Shown in pieces: positions 21,445 through 31,714 of a stretch of 64,000 nt of DNA. Positions within the stretch are counted from its first letter, which is position 1; each line of letters opens with the position of its first letter. The position numbers and the translations under genes are program-made. Under the pieces are notes generated by a model. That model had not been told where the DNA came from. It did not search any database and was given only the letters and a program-made list of their open reading frames with translations. The stretch comes from Alitta virens (taxonomy: Eukaryota > Annelida > Polychaeta > Phyllodocida > Nereididae): contig OW028575.1 in assembly GCA_932294295.1 (NCBI GenBank), positions 19,286,058 to 19,350,057 of the forward strand, given 5' to 3'.

Positions 21445-21570
21445 GAGGGGGGGGGGGGAGTGGTTCTAACTAAAAATATATTGCAGTTACCACACAATTT
21501 TTAAAGTAAAATGTACTAGGCTAAGGCTAAAGTGGGGGGGGGGGGGGCAGATTAAACTCCCCCCCCCCAA
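21445..21570. repeat. G-run and G/C foldback
   Basis: Two long G-runs (about 21,447-21,459 and 21,534-21,547) and a C-run at about 21,560-21,569. The second G-run and the C-run could pair into a hairpin, and the G-runs could form a quadruplex on the + strand DNA (inference). Such runs also often collect sequencing errors. Confidence 0.6.
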
Positions 21571-21770
21571 ATCATATACTGATTATGTAGATTAGAACAT
21601 AAAATCTCAGCTGGATGTCGTTCAGGTGAGATGTTAAATTGGCGGTCCCTTGTACTCTGTGTCTTTGCTAGGGCAAGTAAAAGATTCCACCCATGGGGTA
21701 AATGTGTAACGTGAGTGGACTCCTCTCTCTCTCACCTCGGCAATCAACCCTCGTGAGACGCAAGCACTTG

Positions 21771-21897
21771 CCTATCTATCTCTATCTATCTCTATCTATC
21801 TATTTCTATCTATTTCTATCTATCTATCTATCTATCTCTCTATCTCTCTATCTCTCTCTCTATCTCTCTATCTCTGTATCTATCTATCTATCTATCA
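21771..21897 (+). repeat. TATC/TCTC microsatellite
   Basis: About 125 bases of mixed (TATC)n and (TCTC)n repeats. The 70-aa Leu/Ser/Tyr open frame across it is a by-product of the repeat. Confidence 0.9.
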
Positions 21898-22261
21898 GCC
21901 TTGTAGTACACTGAGATGATGCATCACTGATAACAGTTTTCTGTCAAAGTCAAAATGTGTTGCCACAATCAGGTATTGAATTCTATCAATATCATTGACA
22001 CTAGGGATGACTAGTGACCACAATAATGACAATATGTAGTATAACTACTTATATACCAGTTATTAACGTTGTACATTATGTCCCTCCAAACACAAAATGT
22101 TTTCAATATATGGCATTTCTGGCAATCACTTTGGGAATAATTATTTGAAAATTATATATATATCATTTTTATTGACAGTATTATGTCAAATGTGACATAT
22201 TTGTTGCAAACATCAATACATTAAAATTCAACAGAAAATTTTGCAAAACATGTACTTCCAG

Positions 22262-22417
22262 GCACTTTGTTGATGCGGCGCACGCAGTCCGATGACCGAG
22301 GGGCAGAATCTGATACCGGAGAGCCTTACAGCAGAATGTACTACAGAGGAAAGAACATTCCTTCCAAGACTTTCATGAAACTACAGAAAAATATCCGCTC
22401 CTATAAGCCTCCTAGAG
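22262..22417 (+). CDS. ZASP-like gene exon U: IPSKTF module 5
   Basis: A 156-base phase 1-1 exon (acceptor ttccag|gc, donor agag|gtcagt). The MRRTQSDDRG head is followed by YYRGKNIPSKTFMKLQKNIR. The YRGxNIPSKxF lead pairs it with exons F and G, more than 13 kb upstream, so the module classes are interspersed and not blocked. Confidence 0.88.
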
Positions 22418-23390
22418 GTCAGTGTCACTTTAGATTATTTGCAATCTCTTGTAATTAACGTTTGAAGGTCAAAGGGGTGATTAGGTTAAACATGGTCATT
22501 GAGTTGGTCAATGGGTTGGTCACAAAATAACTGGCCCCTTGTTTTTTGTTTTTGTCTTAAAAATAAAAATAGCCAACAGAACCGTCAGTGTGAAAAATTG
22601 GTAAATGCTAATTCTCAACAGGTGGCAGCACCTGTCAGTCACAGAGTGCCATCTAGCAGTAATACCAACCCAACTCCTGAAGATGGAATTCTGGGAAATT
22701 ATCTTACAAAAGGCTATCACCAGCATTTGTGGTGCAAAAAATTGTCTAGAACATTGGAAAGAACACATGTAAAATGAAGAATTTGGTCAGACATTGTGGG
22801 TTACAACATGATGCATAATACCCTGAAGTGAAGCACGGCTAGGCCAGGCATCTGGTGAGAATGTTTTGCAAAGGTGCATTGCTGTCTGCTAAATTTGTAG
22901 ACCAATATAGCGCTTGATCAGGCTCCCCCGTGATGGTATCATGCCAAGGGCAAAACCCCAACTCAGTTACTTGCAAGTTTCCTATCGTTGCCATAATAAC
23001 CATTTGTGGCGAAATATGAAAGATAAACAAGTGGGCATTTATTTGGAATCCTATTTCCTGCTAGTATTACTCTTATGTTAAGGGCATTGCAGATGAGGAT
23101 TCCTTCTCTTGTCTCATATTATTTCATAGTGTAGCAGATCATTACCCGATTAATCCAATGGCCTGTGTCCAGAGGACTCCGACTGCAGCTGCCCACCCCC
23201 TACCTTCCAAAAAGCAAGAAAGTAGGGATGGACAGGATAGCAAAGGGATGAGAATGCCATATCACATTCCCAGGCTCAAAATGAGCCCGACAGATACATA
23301 CAACATAAAAGACCAAGTTGTGGAAACAGTTCAGTATGTTCTACCTACATATTTCATAAAATATTTAAACTTTTTGTTTTAAATTTACAG
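22418..23390 (+). other. Intron U-W
   Basis: Contains an open stretch 23,158-23,379 with a possible acceptor at 23,189, but no donor gives the phase needed by exon W, so I do not call an exon. Nothing else recognised. Confidence 0.5.
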
Positions 23391-24397
23391 AGCCAGTCAG
23401 AGATAGAGAGCAAGAGGGCATAGATGTGGATAAAGCCATAGAGGCAATTTCAATCGGCCAACATGACCCTGGGAAATACATGGAACAATTGAAACAACAG
23501 CATGAAGAGAGCACAAGTGGCAACACAGTGGAAGCAGTACCCAAGGTAGAAAGCCAACAGCTGCAACAGCAACAGCTGCAACAGCAACAACAGCAACAGC
23601 TGCAACAGCAACAGCTGCAACAGCAACAACAGCAACAGCTGCAACAGCAACAGCTGCAACAGCAACAGCTGCAACAGCAACAGCTGCAACAACAACAATT
23701 ACAACAGCAACAACAACAAAAGCAACAACAGCAACAGCTGCAACAGCAACAGCAGAAACAACAGGTGGCTCAACAGCAGCTGCCACAGCAACAAACACAG
23801 CCACAAGAACCACAGAAGGCCCAGCAACAACAGCAACAGATGCAACTACAACAATTACAGCAACAACAGAAGCAACAACAGTTGGCCCAACAGCAACAGC
23901 TGCAACAACAGAAACAACAGATGGCTCAACAACAACTGTCACAGCAACCGCAACAAACACAGTCACAAGAACAACAGAAGCCCCAGCCACAACAGCAACA
24001 GATGCAACAACAACAATTACAACAACAGCAACAACAGAAGCAACAGATGGCTCAACAACAGCTGCCACAGCAACAGCAACCAACACAGCCACAAGAACAA
24101 CAGAAGCCCCAGCAACAACAGCAACAGATGCAACAACAACAATTACAACAACAGCAACAACAGAAGCAACAGATGGCTCAACAACAGCTGCCACAGCAAC
24201 AGCAACCAACACAGCCACAAGAACAACAGAAGCCCCAGCAACAACAGGAACAACAGCAACCACAAGAAAAGCATCCACAGCAGCCTCAACAACTGCAGGA
24301 ACAAAATAAAAAGGCTGACGGCGGTCAGGAGGTATTCTTCGATTGTTTGGAGAATCACCAGACCAAGAAAGACAATGGCCATCAGGCAGGCCAAAAG
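23391..24397 (+). CDS. ZASP-like gene exon W: glutamine-rich exon
   Basis: The acceptor is atttacag|ag (phase 1 in, joining exon U) and the donor caaaag|gtaaat (phase 0 out, joining the terminal exon). About 335 residues: a short charged head (DVDKAIEAISIGQHD), then a tract from about 23,550 to 24,300 that is mostly Gln from mixed CAG/CAA codons. A 126-bp (42-residue) unit recurs about three times in the second half. The tail returns to ordinary composition (EVFFDCLENHQ). The mixed codons argue for a long-maintained protein tract and not a fresh pure CAG expansion. The antisense open frame here is a shadow. Confidence 0.85.
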
Positions 24398-25199
24398 GTA
24401 AATCAACTTTAATGAAAATTCATTCAAGCTGTCTCTAATGGTGTCTGGGAGATCGTACATTTCTATTTTAAAATATAACTTATATTCTACTTTGTGACAT
24501 ATTGAGTGATGAAAATGCAACAGAAAAGACAATAAAATCATTTTATAATTTATTTTATTGAATTTTTTTGCTGGATATATGATTAATTTCACACTGACAA
24601 ACTATCTGTGTTTTACTTACAAAGAATTTTAACTTTGTCTATTTCTTTATAACATGTGTCTGCTTTCACAAAGTATTGATTTATTTAGGAAATGTGGTCC
24701 AGCAAATTGGCTGTTCCAAGCGCCATACTACATAACTCAAAATAAGCCCTTGCTGAATTTAATGGCAAAATACTGAGGGGTGTATAAACGTTTGGGCTCG
24801 ACTGTTTGTAATTATTGAATATTTTTTACATCAGCAACATGTTAAGCATGCAAAATACATGTAAATTGATCCCAAACATGATATATATTTGGTAATAATT
24901 ATATGAAAATGACAATACAACTACACAAAAGACAAGTATTTGAAAAGACCTCAGGTCTAAAGCCATAGCAACGAGACAGACTGCAAGGAATCGATATATT
25001 GAATAGTGACAACAATAGAGTTTATTAGTTATCTGCCTTCATTATTGAAGCTGACTGACTCTGAATATGCTTATGTGCTTCCAGTGGATTTGGAATTATT
25101 TTATTTCCTTGAGTGGACAAAAAATTACACAAAAAACAAGTATAGCATACTGTCTCTCTAGAGATGCTCAACCAAACCTAAGGAAGCTTTGTACAATGT

Positions 25200-25254
25200 A
25201 TACTATGTGGGTATTCGCTGAGGGTTTAAATTTGCTGCAGCGCAGCCTATATGT
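25200..25254 (+). repeat. Solo end of the inverted-arm element family
   Basis: The words tatgtgggtattcgctgagg, then gtttaaatttgctgcagcgc and agcctatatg match the right outer end of the element at 48.9-51.65 kb (ctatgtgggatttgctgagg ... gcagcgcagcctatg). Fragment only, directly upstream of terminal exon X. Confidence 0.6.
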
Positions 25255-25287
25255 TTTATTGTACATGTCTACCACTTCCTGTTTCAG

Positions 25288-25326
25288 AATGAAGCTAAGC
25301 CAGAAGCTGATGTCACAGACTTCTAG
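25288..25326 (+). CDS. ZASP-like gene exon X: distal terminal exon ending V-T-D-F
   Basis: The acceptor is gtttcag|aat, phase 0, matching the donor at 24,398. It encodes NEAKPEADVTDF and a TAG stop. The last four residues equal those of exon H. TE-derived sequence lies about 35 bases upstream of the acceptor (see findings). Confidence 0.75.
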   Translation, partial: NEAKPEADVTDF

Positions 25327-26230
25327 AATGAAGACTAGGGAATAACTTACATTGCCATTTCAATTTATATTAAGTAAAAGGTTGGTGTGATTGTTGTTGG
25401 AGAGCACTTGGCTACGTTAGGTTGGTCATTTTGCATGTAATAAACAGGCTCTCTACATTGCCTTGTCTATGACATAGAAGATGTCCAGTTGAGCAAGAGC
25501 ATGATTCTTCATGCTGTTAGCCAGTACAGTTAGAGTGCCTAGCATATTAGTGGTTACAGTGAAAATATACTTGTCAAAGTACTCATAAAGCCACTGAAAT
25601 TACTGTGTTTTCATTACACACTCTGAGTTGGCTGGCAGAGGCACTTTGAAAGATTGGGGAAAAAAAGATTGCTTTTGCCAATGTAACCACTTGTCTGCTA
25701 GGCACTATAAGTCAGAATAAGTCATTTATGGATTAACATAGCCAAGAAACGAGTGGACATTTATTATGGATCCCACTACAAAATTAAGCTGTGCGTTGGC
25801 ACTGAGTGAAATGGCAGTAATTAGGTTAATAGGTTACTGCATATGAGAACTCTTCTTACTTAAGCCAAGCAGAACTAATTTAATTACGATATTGATCTGA
25901 ACAACACTATTATTGATATTAATTACTTATCATTATTTATTATTTATTATGGATATCATAACGTGTCTCTGGTAGATGCTAATGAAGTTTGTTTTTCTTA
26001 TAATTACATTATGTATATTAATTTATGAATATATGTAATGTTAAGTTTAGGTTCTGTGTGAATTAAATGTGTACGTTCTGCTGAATATTGCTGCATAGTG
26101 CTCAGTCACAAGATTTAGTTTAACTTTAAAGATATCTCCTGTGTGAATGAAGTGATAATTAAGTATCATACCCTTTACATCTATTTGAGTGTTTTTCAAC
26201 CTCTGTGAAAGTGAATAAAATTTGTGGAGA
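25327..26230 (+). promoter_or_regulatory. Distal 3' UTR with poly(A) signal
   Basis: Non-coding AT-rich sequence after the TAG, with AATAAA at 26,214-26,219 followed by a GT-rich stretch (tttgtggag), the usual arrangement for cleavage and polyadenylation. An ATATT-rich run near 25,900-26,050 could affect mRNA stability (inference). Confidence 0.55.
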
Positions 26231-26251
26231 ATTTGAAGCTCCGTGTTGCAT

Positions 26252-26433
26252 AATGGCGTTCTGTCCTGTCGAGAGATGGAGCTACGACCACACCGGTCTG
26301 GCTATTGTTTAATGACGTCATCCAATTGTAACGTCATCAAATGCACTGATTGACCTTTTGTTGATGACGTCATTAAACAATAGCAAGACCGGTGTGGTCG
26401 TAGCTCCATCTCTCGACAGGACAGAACGCCATT
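26252..26433. mobile_element. Near-perfect hairpin MITE (70-bp arms)
   Basis: Arms 26,252-26,321 and 26,364-26,433 are reverse complements at 69 of 70 positions by hand comparison; the one mismatch is in ggtct(g/t)gc. The loop is 42 bases. Outer ends are aatggcgttctgtcctgtcg and its complement. Each arm contains the palindrome TGACGTCA. No coding capacity. Target duplication not clear. The very high arm identity suggests a young insertion or ongoing correction. Confidence 0.85.
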
Positions 26434-27350
26434 GAACTGGATATATCCACATAGAATTTTAATTGAAGTAGACTGTTTAACATTGTTTAAACTGATGTAT
26501 TTCTAGCATTTGACTTTGAACTTTACTGCAGTACCTTTGGACTAATAAATATTTTCACAAATGTCAGGTTCAAATGTGAAGATTTAATAAACTGTCAGAA
26601 TAAACTGTTTTCAGTGTTGACTGACTGCGTAAAAATTAAGAATGAACACGTATATAATTATGCCATCCAGCTGCTGACAGCCAATCAGAATGCCTCATTG
26701 TCTTCCAGCATGGATATATGTTGGCTGGCTGCAGTGTATTTTGGATGGCTGCAGAATATGTTGGATGGCTGCAGTGCATGTTGTACAATGAATGGAGAAT
26801 ATAAGCAATGATGGATGATGTGTCGTCCAACATAGAGTTTTGTGGAATTTTGAAAAATCTTATTGACTTTCCTCATCCCTCAAAACCCTTTGTTAGACTC
26901 CCCACCCTACACTATTAAAATCTACTTGCACCAAGAGGCGTGTTTCCGCTATTGTTATAGTCTTTTAAAACAATGCAGTGTGATGCAGCCCTCTGAAAAT
27001 GGTGAGAAATACTATCTGTCTATAAATTTTACATCCATCAATCAGATTATGCTAAAGATGATAACAATTATTCACATTTTTTGAGGTACCAAAGGTAGCA
27101 CTTTCCAAAAGTGCCTACATGTCTGTGAAAATAGCTGTCATAAAAACTTCTTTACTTACAGCGACTGCAGAACTACAATCAGCTGTACAATGCATCAAGA
27201 TGTAGGAAACAATATATAAACCAAAGTGTAAACATCAAAGAGAGTGGACCAGTTCTGTATATGCTAAGAGTTATACACAAAAGTTAGTTTTTTATTTAAA
27301 AAGGCGCATTCTCAACCGGAGACTCCAAAAAATTTCCTTTTCAGTCACGG
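26434..27350. other. Intergenic DNA after the ZASP-like gene
   Basis: AT-rich. Holds a three-fold local repeat ttggatggctgcag / ttggctggctgcag near 26,722-26,780. No gene seen. Confidence 0.5.
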
Positions 27351-27419
27351 TAAAAAACGTCATTTTAAATTTTTTAATGTATCACATCTTAGACGTGCTA
27401 AATTCTAGCACGTAAAACT

Positions 27420-30097
27420 TTGCCTAAACCCCGTAGTAGTTCTGAACATTGTTGCTTTTTACAACATGGAGGTCTAGCACTGTACTTCAAATCTGATATA
27501 GCATTTAGAGAAATCAAGACTGAAGGAAGTCATTCAAAAATATGGGAAGGCCAATTTGTCAACATTATATTGCATAATAAGAGCTTAACTTTAGGAATAT
27601 CTATCGACCCCCAAACTTTAAAGGCGAGACTCTAATCGCTGGTGAAACACAAACTAAGCTCCATTATGATGATACTAATTTCCCTTCCTAGAATTACATA
27701 TTACTGATGACAAGTATTCCAGTCCCAAGACTTTAATATTGATTTACTGAAAGTGAAAGAAAAACTTGCTTTCAGTGAATATCTTGACACCATTATTAGC
27801 AACGGTTACATCCCAAAAGTTACACTACCAACAAGATTACAAAGAAATCATGGCACTCTGATTGATAGCTTTCTTTGTAAACTTTCTCAAAATTTTCAAA
27901 AACCACCTCTCCGATCACCTGCCCTACTTTACTTGCCTAGATTATCTAAAAATTAAAAAATGCTCTCAAAAATTTATAAATATCAGGAATACATCAACCA
28001 AATCAATTGAAGAATTGAACAACTACCTAATTCAACAAAATATCATGACAAAGCTAGACCCAAATGCCGACGCAAATACAAATTATAACACAATGGCACA
28101 GATATTAGAATTAGGTATAAACAGACTTATGCCAAACAAGACCATAAAATTCTGCAAATATAAACACAAGAAATCAAACTGGATAAGTAAGGGTGTGATC
28201 AATTCCATAAAATATAGAGACAAACTCGACCATAAACTGAGAAAATCACCCATCGACCATCCATCATATATCAAAAACAAATTCAATCCACGTACATACA
28301 ATACAATACTTAGAAAAATTATCCGACAAGAAAAATATCAGTACTACATTAATCTTTTTACTAAATTCAAAAATGACATTAAAAACACTAAAAGATATAA
28401 TAAATGATAATAAAAAAGAAGGAAGTAGTATAGACTACTTATCCATTAAGCAAGAAAACATCAATGATAAACATAGAATTCCAGAAGAGTTAAACAAATT
28501 TTTTGCATGTACTGTCACTCAGCTTGCTTTAAACATTACTGCTCCACAAGATAAAGTTTTGCAGATTATTTGAAGAACCCATTCCCAGTTGACTTCAGTT
28601 TTACTGAAATAACTGAAAATATATATAATAACCTACAGCAGATGATATGCAAATTAAAGACAAAACCAAGCTCAGGTCCTGACAAAATCAAAACCATATT
28701 ACTAAAGAAGATACATGTCCATCTTCTTAAACCACTTACTTTTATAATTATTCAGTCTATAAATCAGAGAATATTTTCAGAAAAACTTAAAATTGCTAAA
28801 ATTTGTTTATGCTGTTTATAAGATAGGTGATACACACCAGATGACAAACTATCGACCTATTTCTATACTTCCGGTGATCTCTAAGTTATTTGAGAAAGCC
28901 ATCTACAAAACAAGTACATCTTACAACAGAATGATTTGTACAATAAAAATCAATACGGGTTCAGAAAAGGACATTCTACAGAACATGCAGCCCTTGAATT
29001 GGTTGATAGATGTATCTCTGAAATGGACAATGGTGATATTCCACTAACCATACACATGGATTTATCGAAAGCATTTGATTCCATAAACCACAAAATATTG
29101 CTACAAAAGCTCCATTTTTACAGAATAAGAGGCAAAGTTTGACCCTATTTAAAAGCTGTCTCTTAAACAGAAAACAATATGTACAGTGCATTGAAACCTA
29201 TTCAGAATACATCATGGTGATAACAGGTGTACCCCAATGGTCAATATTAGGACCGATGCTATTCATCATTTATATAAATGATATATCTGTAGATACTTAC
29301 CATGCAATCTCTTATTCAGATGATATCACTCTTTGAACCATCTGCCACAATCCTGAACACAGAACTTCAAAACATACATACTTGGCTAAAACTCAACAGA
29401 TTGTCCTTAAATATTGAAAAAACAAAATGTATGCTATTCACCACTGTCAACAACCCCATCAATTATCCATCACTACACATAGATGGCACTGCACTAGAAT
29501 TTGTTGACAATTTTGACTTCTTGAGAATCATTTTTAATAAGTATATGAAATGGAGCGGTCATGTTGATAAAATAGCCAATAAAATTTCCAAAACAATAGG
29601 CATATTGAAAAAACTGAAACATACACTTCCTCTGCATACACTCAAAATTATATACAATTCTTTAATAAATTCACATCTGCATTATGGTCTCGTATGCTGG
29701 GGCTATTGAACAAATAGGCTATTAAAGCTACAGAAGAAAGCCCTCAGAATAATAACAAACTCTGTATATAATGCTCATACACAACCACTATTAAAAAAAA
29801 TCAATTACTATCAATAACAGATACATATACAATAAAACTATTAATGTTTCATTATAATTTTACAAAAATCTCCTCTCAAATTATTTTATCTCCACATTCA
29901 AAATTATGCATCAGCAAGAAACCCATAATTTCAACACAAGAAATAGATTATACCTGACACATAAAGAAAAACATAAATTTGCTGAAAATAGCATCAGGTA
30001 TCAACTGCCAACTATTCTTAACAAAACTCCTAACAATGTACTTGAAAAACTAGAGACGCATAGTAACATTGGCTATAAATTGTACATAAAAAATTAG
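27420..30097 (+). pseudogene. Non-LTR retrotransposon (Jockey/CR1-like), decayed
   Basis: Pieces in at least three frames give the order of an endonuclease-reverse transcriptase. 27,460-27,640 has GGLALYFKSDI and 27,725-27,870 has DFNIDLL and LIDSF, typical of the APE endonuclease. 28,570-28,900 has the fingers part of RT (KPSSGPDKI, NYRPISILPVISKLFEKAIY). 28,936-29,142 has YGFRKGHSTEHAALE and DLSKAFDSINHKILL. 29,220-29,335 has GVPQWSILGPMLFIIYINDI and YSDDI in place of the usual YADD. 29,380-29,710 has the thumb region. Stops and frameshifts between pieces show it is dead. A TCATTTAATTTCATTA-type tail near 30,318 may be its 3' end. Confidence 0.85.
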
Positions 30098-30356
30098 CTT
30101 TGGGAAAAATACAAAACTGATGTACAGTACAAGATCGTTATACATGTCAACTAAATGGTACTGTGTAACACGCTATATTTCACACTGTGCATTTTTACAT
30201 ACAAGGGGCACCCATGATAGCGTCCTAATTGAGACAAAATGGGTGTCCCTTGATCCTCTATATTTCTTTTTTTATGTAATCCAAAACATCATTGTATTTT
30301 ATTTTTTGGGTCAAATAAATTCATTTAATTTCATTATTTGGCAAAAAAATGGAAAG

Positions 30357-30384
30357 ATTACGTTCAACCGTTTTCGAGTAATAT
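30357..30384 (+). repeat. 28-bp repeat, copy 1
   Basis: Identical to 32,743-32,770 over 28 bases (it begins attacgttcaaccgttttcg). Sequence after both copies is rich in AGCTRCC words. Part of an unknown dispersed family lying between the two non-LTR pieces. Confidence 0.75.
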
Positions 30385-30424
30385 GCGATAGCGAAGCTAG
30401 CTGCCCGGCAGCTACCCAAATCTA

Positions 30425-31714
30425 ATGACTAATTACACCCACTTAACGGGTGCGCAGATCACTTTTATATATCTTTCAGATATGAATGAATACTTTGATC
30501 AAAGACATGGAGTCACTATAAATGAGAATAATTTTACACATTTTCTGTATGCAGATGACTTAGTCCTTGTCTCTGAAAGTGCCACTGGTATGCAGGGTAC
30601 TTTTAGACAACCTTGCAGACTATTGTAAAAAATGGCACTTACTAATTAACTCACAGAAGAGCCAAGTAATGATAATTTATCCAAATTGTAGGAGTAGACT
30701 AAATGTAAACAGCCCACAATTCTCTATTGATGATGAGAATTTAGAGATAGCCGACTCATATAAATATTTGGGGCACGTCATTAGTAACTCCTTGAAGACA
30801 CATAAATACGATGTACGATCATCTGGCCACACAATCGCAAAGAGCCATGCATGCTCTTAAAGAAAGAATAAAATCAACTGTAGGCTACCTTCCACCTAAA
30901 ATAAGCCTTAAAATGTTTGATATACACATTTTGCCAATTTTGGACTATAATGGTGAAATCTGGTTTCCAAAAAAAAGAGATAGACATATTGGAAAATAAT
31001 ACAGCTCAAATTCCTTAAGAACCTATTAGGTGTGAGAAACCAAACATCATCTGTTGCTGTACTAGCAGACACGGGCAGATTCCCATTGATATATAGACAG
31101 CAAGCTTCTGCTATTAAATACTGGGATAGGTTAAATCTGAAAATTGCCCCTCATTATTACGCAAATGCTATGACGTTCAAGTATCCCTTTATCGCAACAA
31201 ACTGCCATGCTGGTTAACTAGGATACATCAGGTTACAGATAGCTTAAATATTAATGATGATGAAATCCCAGCTTCAATTATCACTAAGTTGTATGAACAT
31301 GCACAAAGCAAGATGTTAACGGATATTAATGACAATGTAAAAAATCCTAAGCTTAAAACTTACAAACTCTTTAAGAAGGAGCTGTGTCTAAAGTCTTATT
31401 CAAATTACAACCTACCTAAGTATCTTTATCGTAGTATAGCCAGATTTAGACTGAGTTCTCATAATCTCCATATAGAATTAGGTAGACACAAGAGACCTTA
31501 TGTAGTAGCTGAAGAGCGCATTTGTAAAAGATGCGACACAAATGACACTGAAGATGTGTTTCATTGTTTGATAACTTGTAGAAATTGGGAAACGGCTAGA
31601 ATGGATCTCTACCAAGCAGCTTATAAACATATTGAAGACTTCACTATCTTTCACCCCAAAGAAAAACTTTTAAAAATAATGATTAATAAAAACTCAGAAA
31701 TGATTTATGCATAA
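30425..31714 (+). pseudogene. Second non-LTR retrotransposon, 3' half, decayed
   Basis: Starts inside the RT: FTHFLYADDLVLVSES at about 30,535-30,580 is the catalytic YADD box. Then the thumb (LLINSQKSQVMI, YKYLGHVISNS), and after frameshifts a C-terminal tail at 31,289-31,714 with ERICKRCDTNDTEDVFHCLI, a Cys-Cys-His-Cys pattern typical of this kind of element's tail. The endonuclease and RT fingers are absent, as expected for 5' truncation during insertion. It is a different family from the element just upstream. Confidence 0.85.

Larger units (their letters stand above)
1..26230 (+). other. LDB3/ZASP-like PDZ-LIM family gene, 5' end outside window
   Basis: Span of the main gene; exons are listed separately. 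Seen: 21 internal/initial exons joined by GT-AG introns in one consistent frame, plus two alternative terminal exons. By hand count the long form adds 6,576 coding bases (2,191 residues plus stop) and the short form ending at 9,396 adds 4,017, both divisible by three. Known: proteins with a ZM motif and SFxxLQ-type motifs (LDB3/Cypher, ALP, Drosophila Zasp) bind alpha-actinin and organise Z-discs and actin anchoring sites. Inferred: this is the invertebrate member of that family, acting at muscle Z-discs or adhesion sites. A PDZ domain should lie upstream. No LIM exon was found down to the terminal exons, so these isoforms may lack LIM domains, or LIM exons may lie beyond another splice path. 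It could be another Z-disc protein with a ZM motif. Confidence 0.7.

Noticed and set aside
21702..21914. 70-residue Leu/Ser/Tyr-rich frame
   Set aside because: It is a translation of the TATC/TCTC microsatellite.
23158..23382. Possible extra exon before the polyQ exon
   Set aside because: An acceptor at 23,189 gives phase 1 in, but the only good donor (23,334) leaves phase 2 and would put a stop soon after the start of exon W.
23397..24278. 293-residue Val/Ala-rich open frame on the - strand
   Set aside because: It is the antisense of the CAG/CAA tract of exon W; its valine/alanine bias follows from the repeat. The + frame has matching splice sites on both sides.
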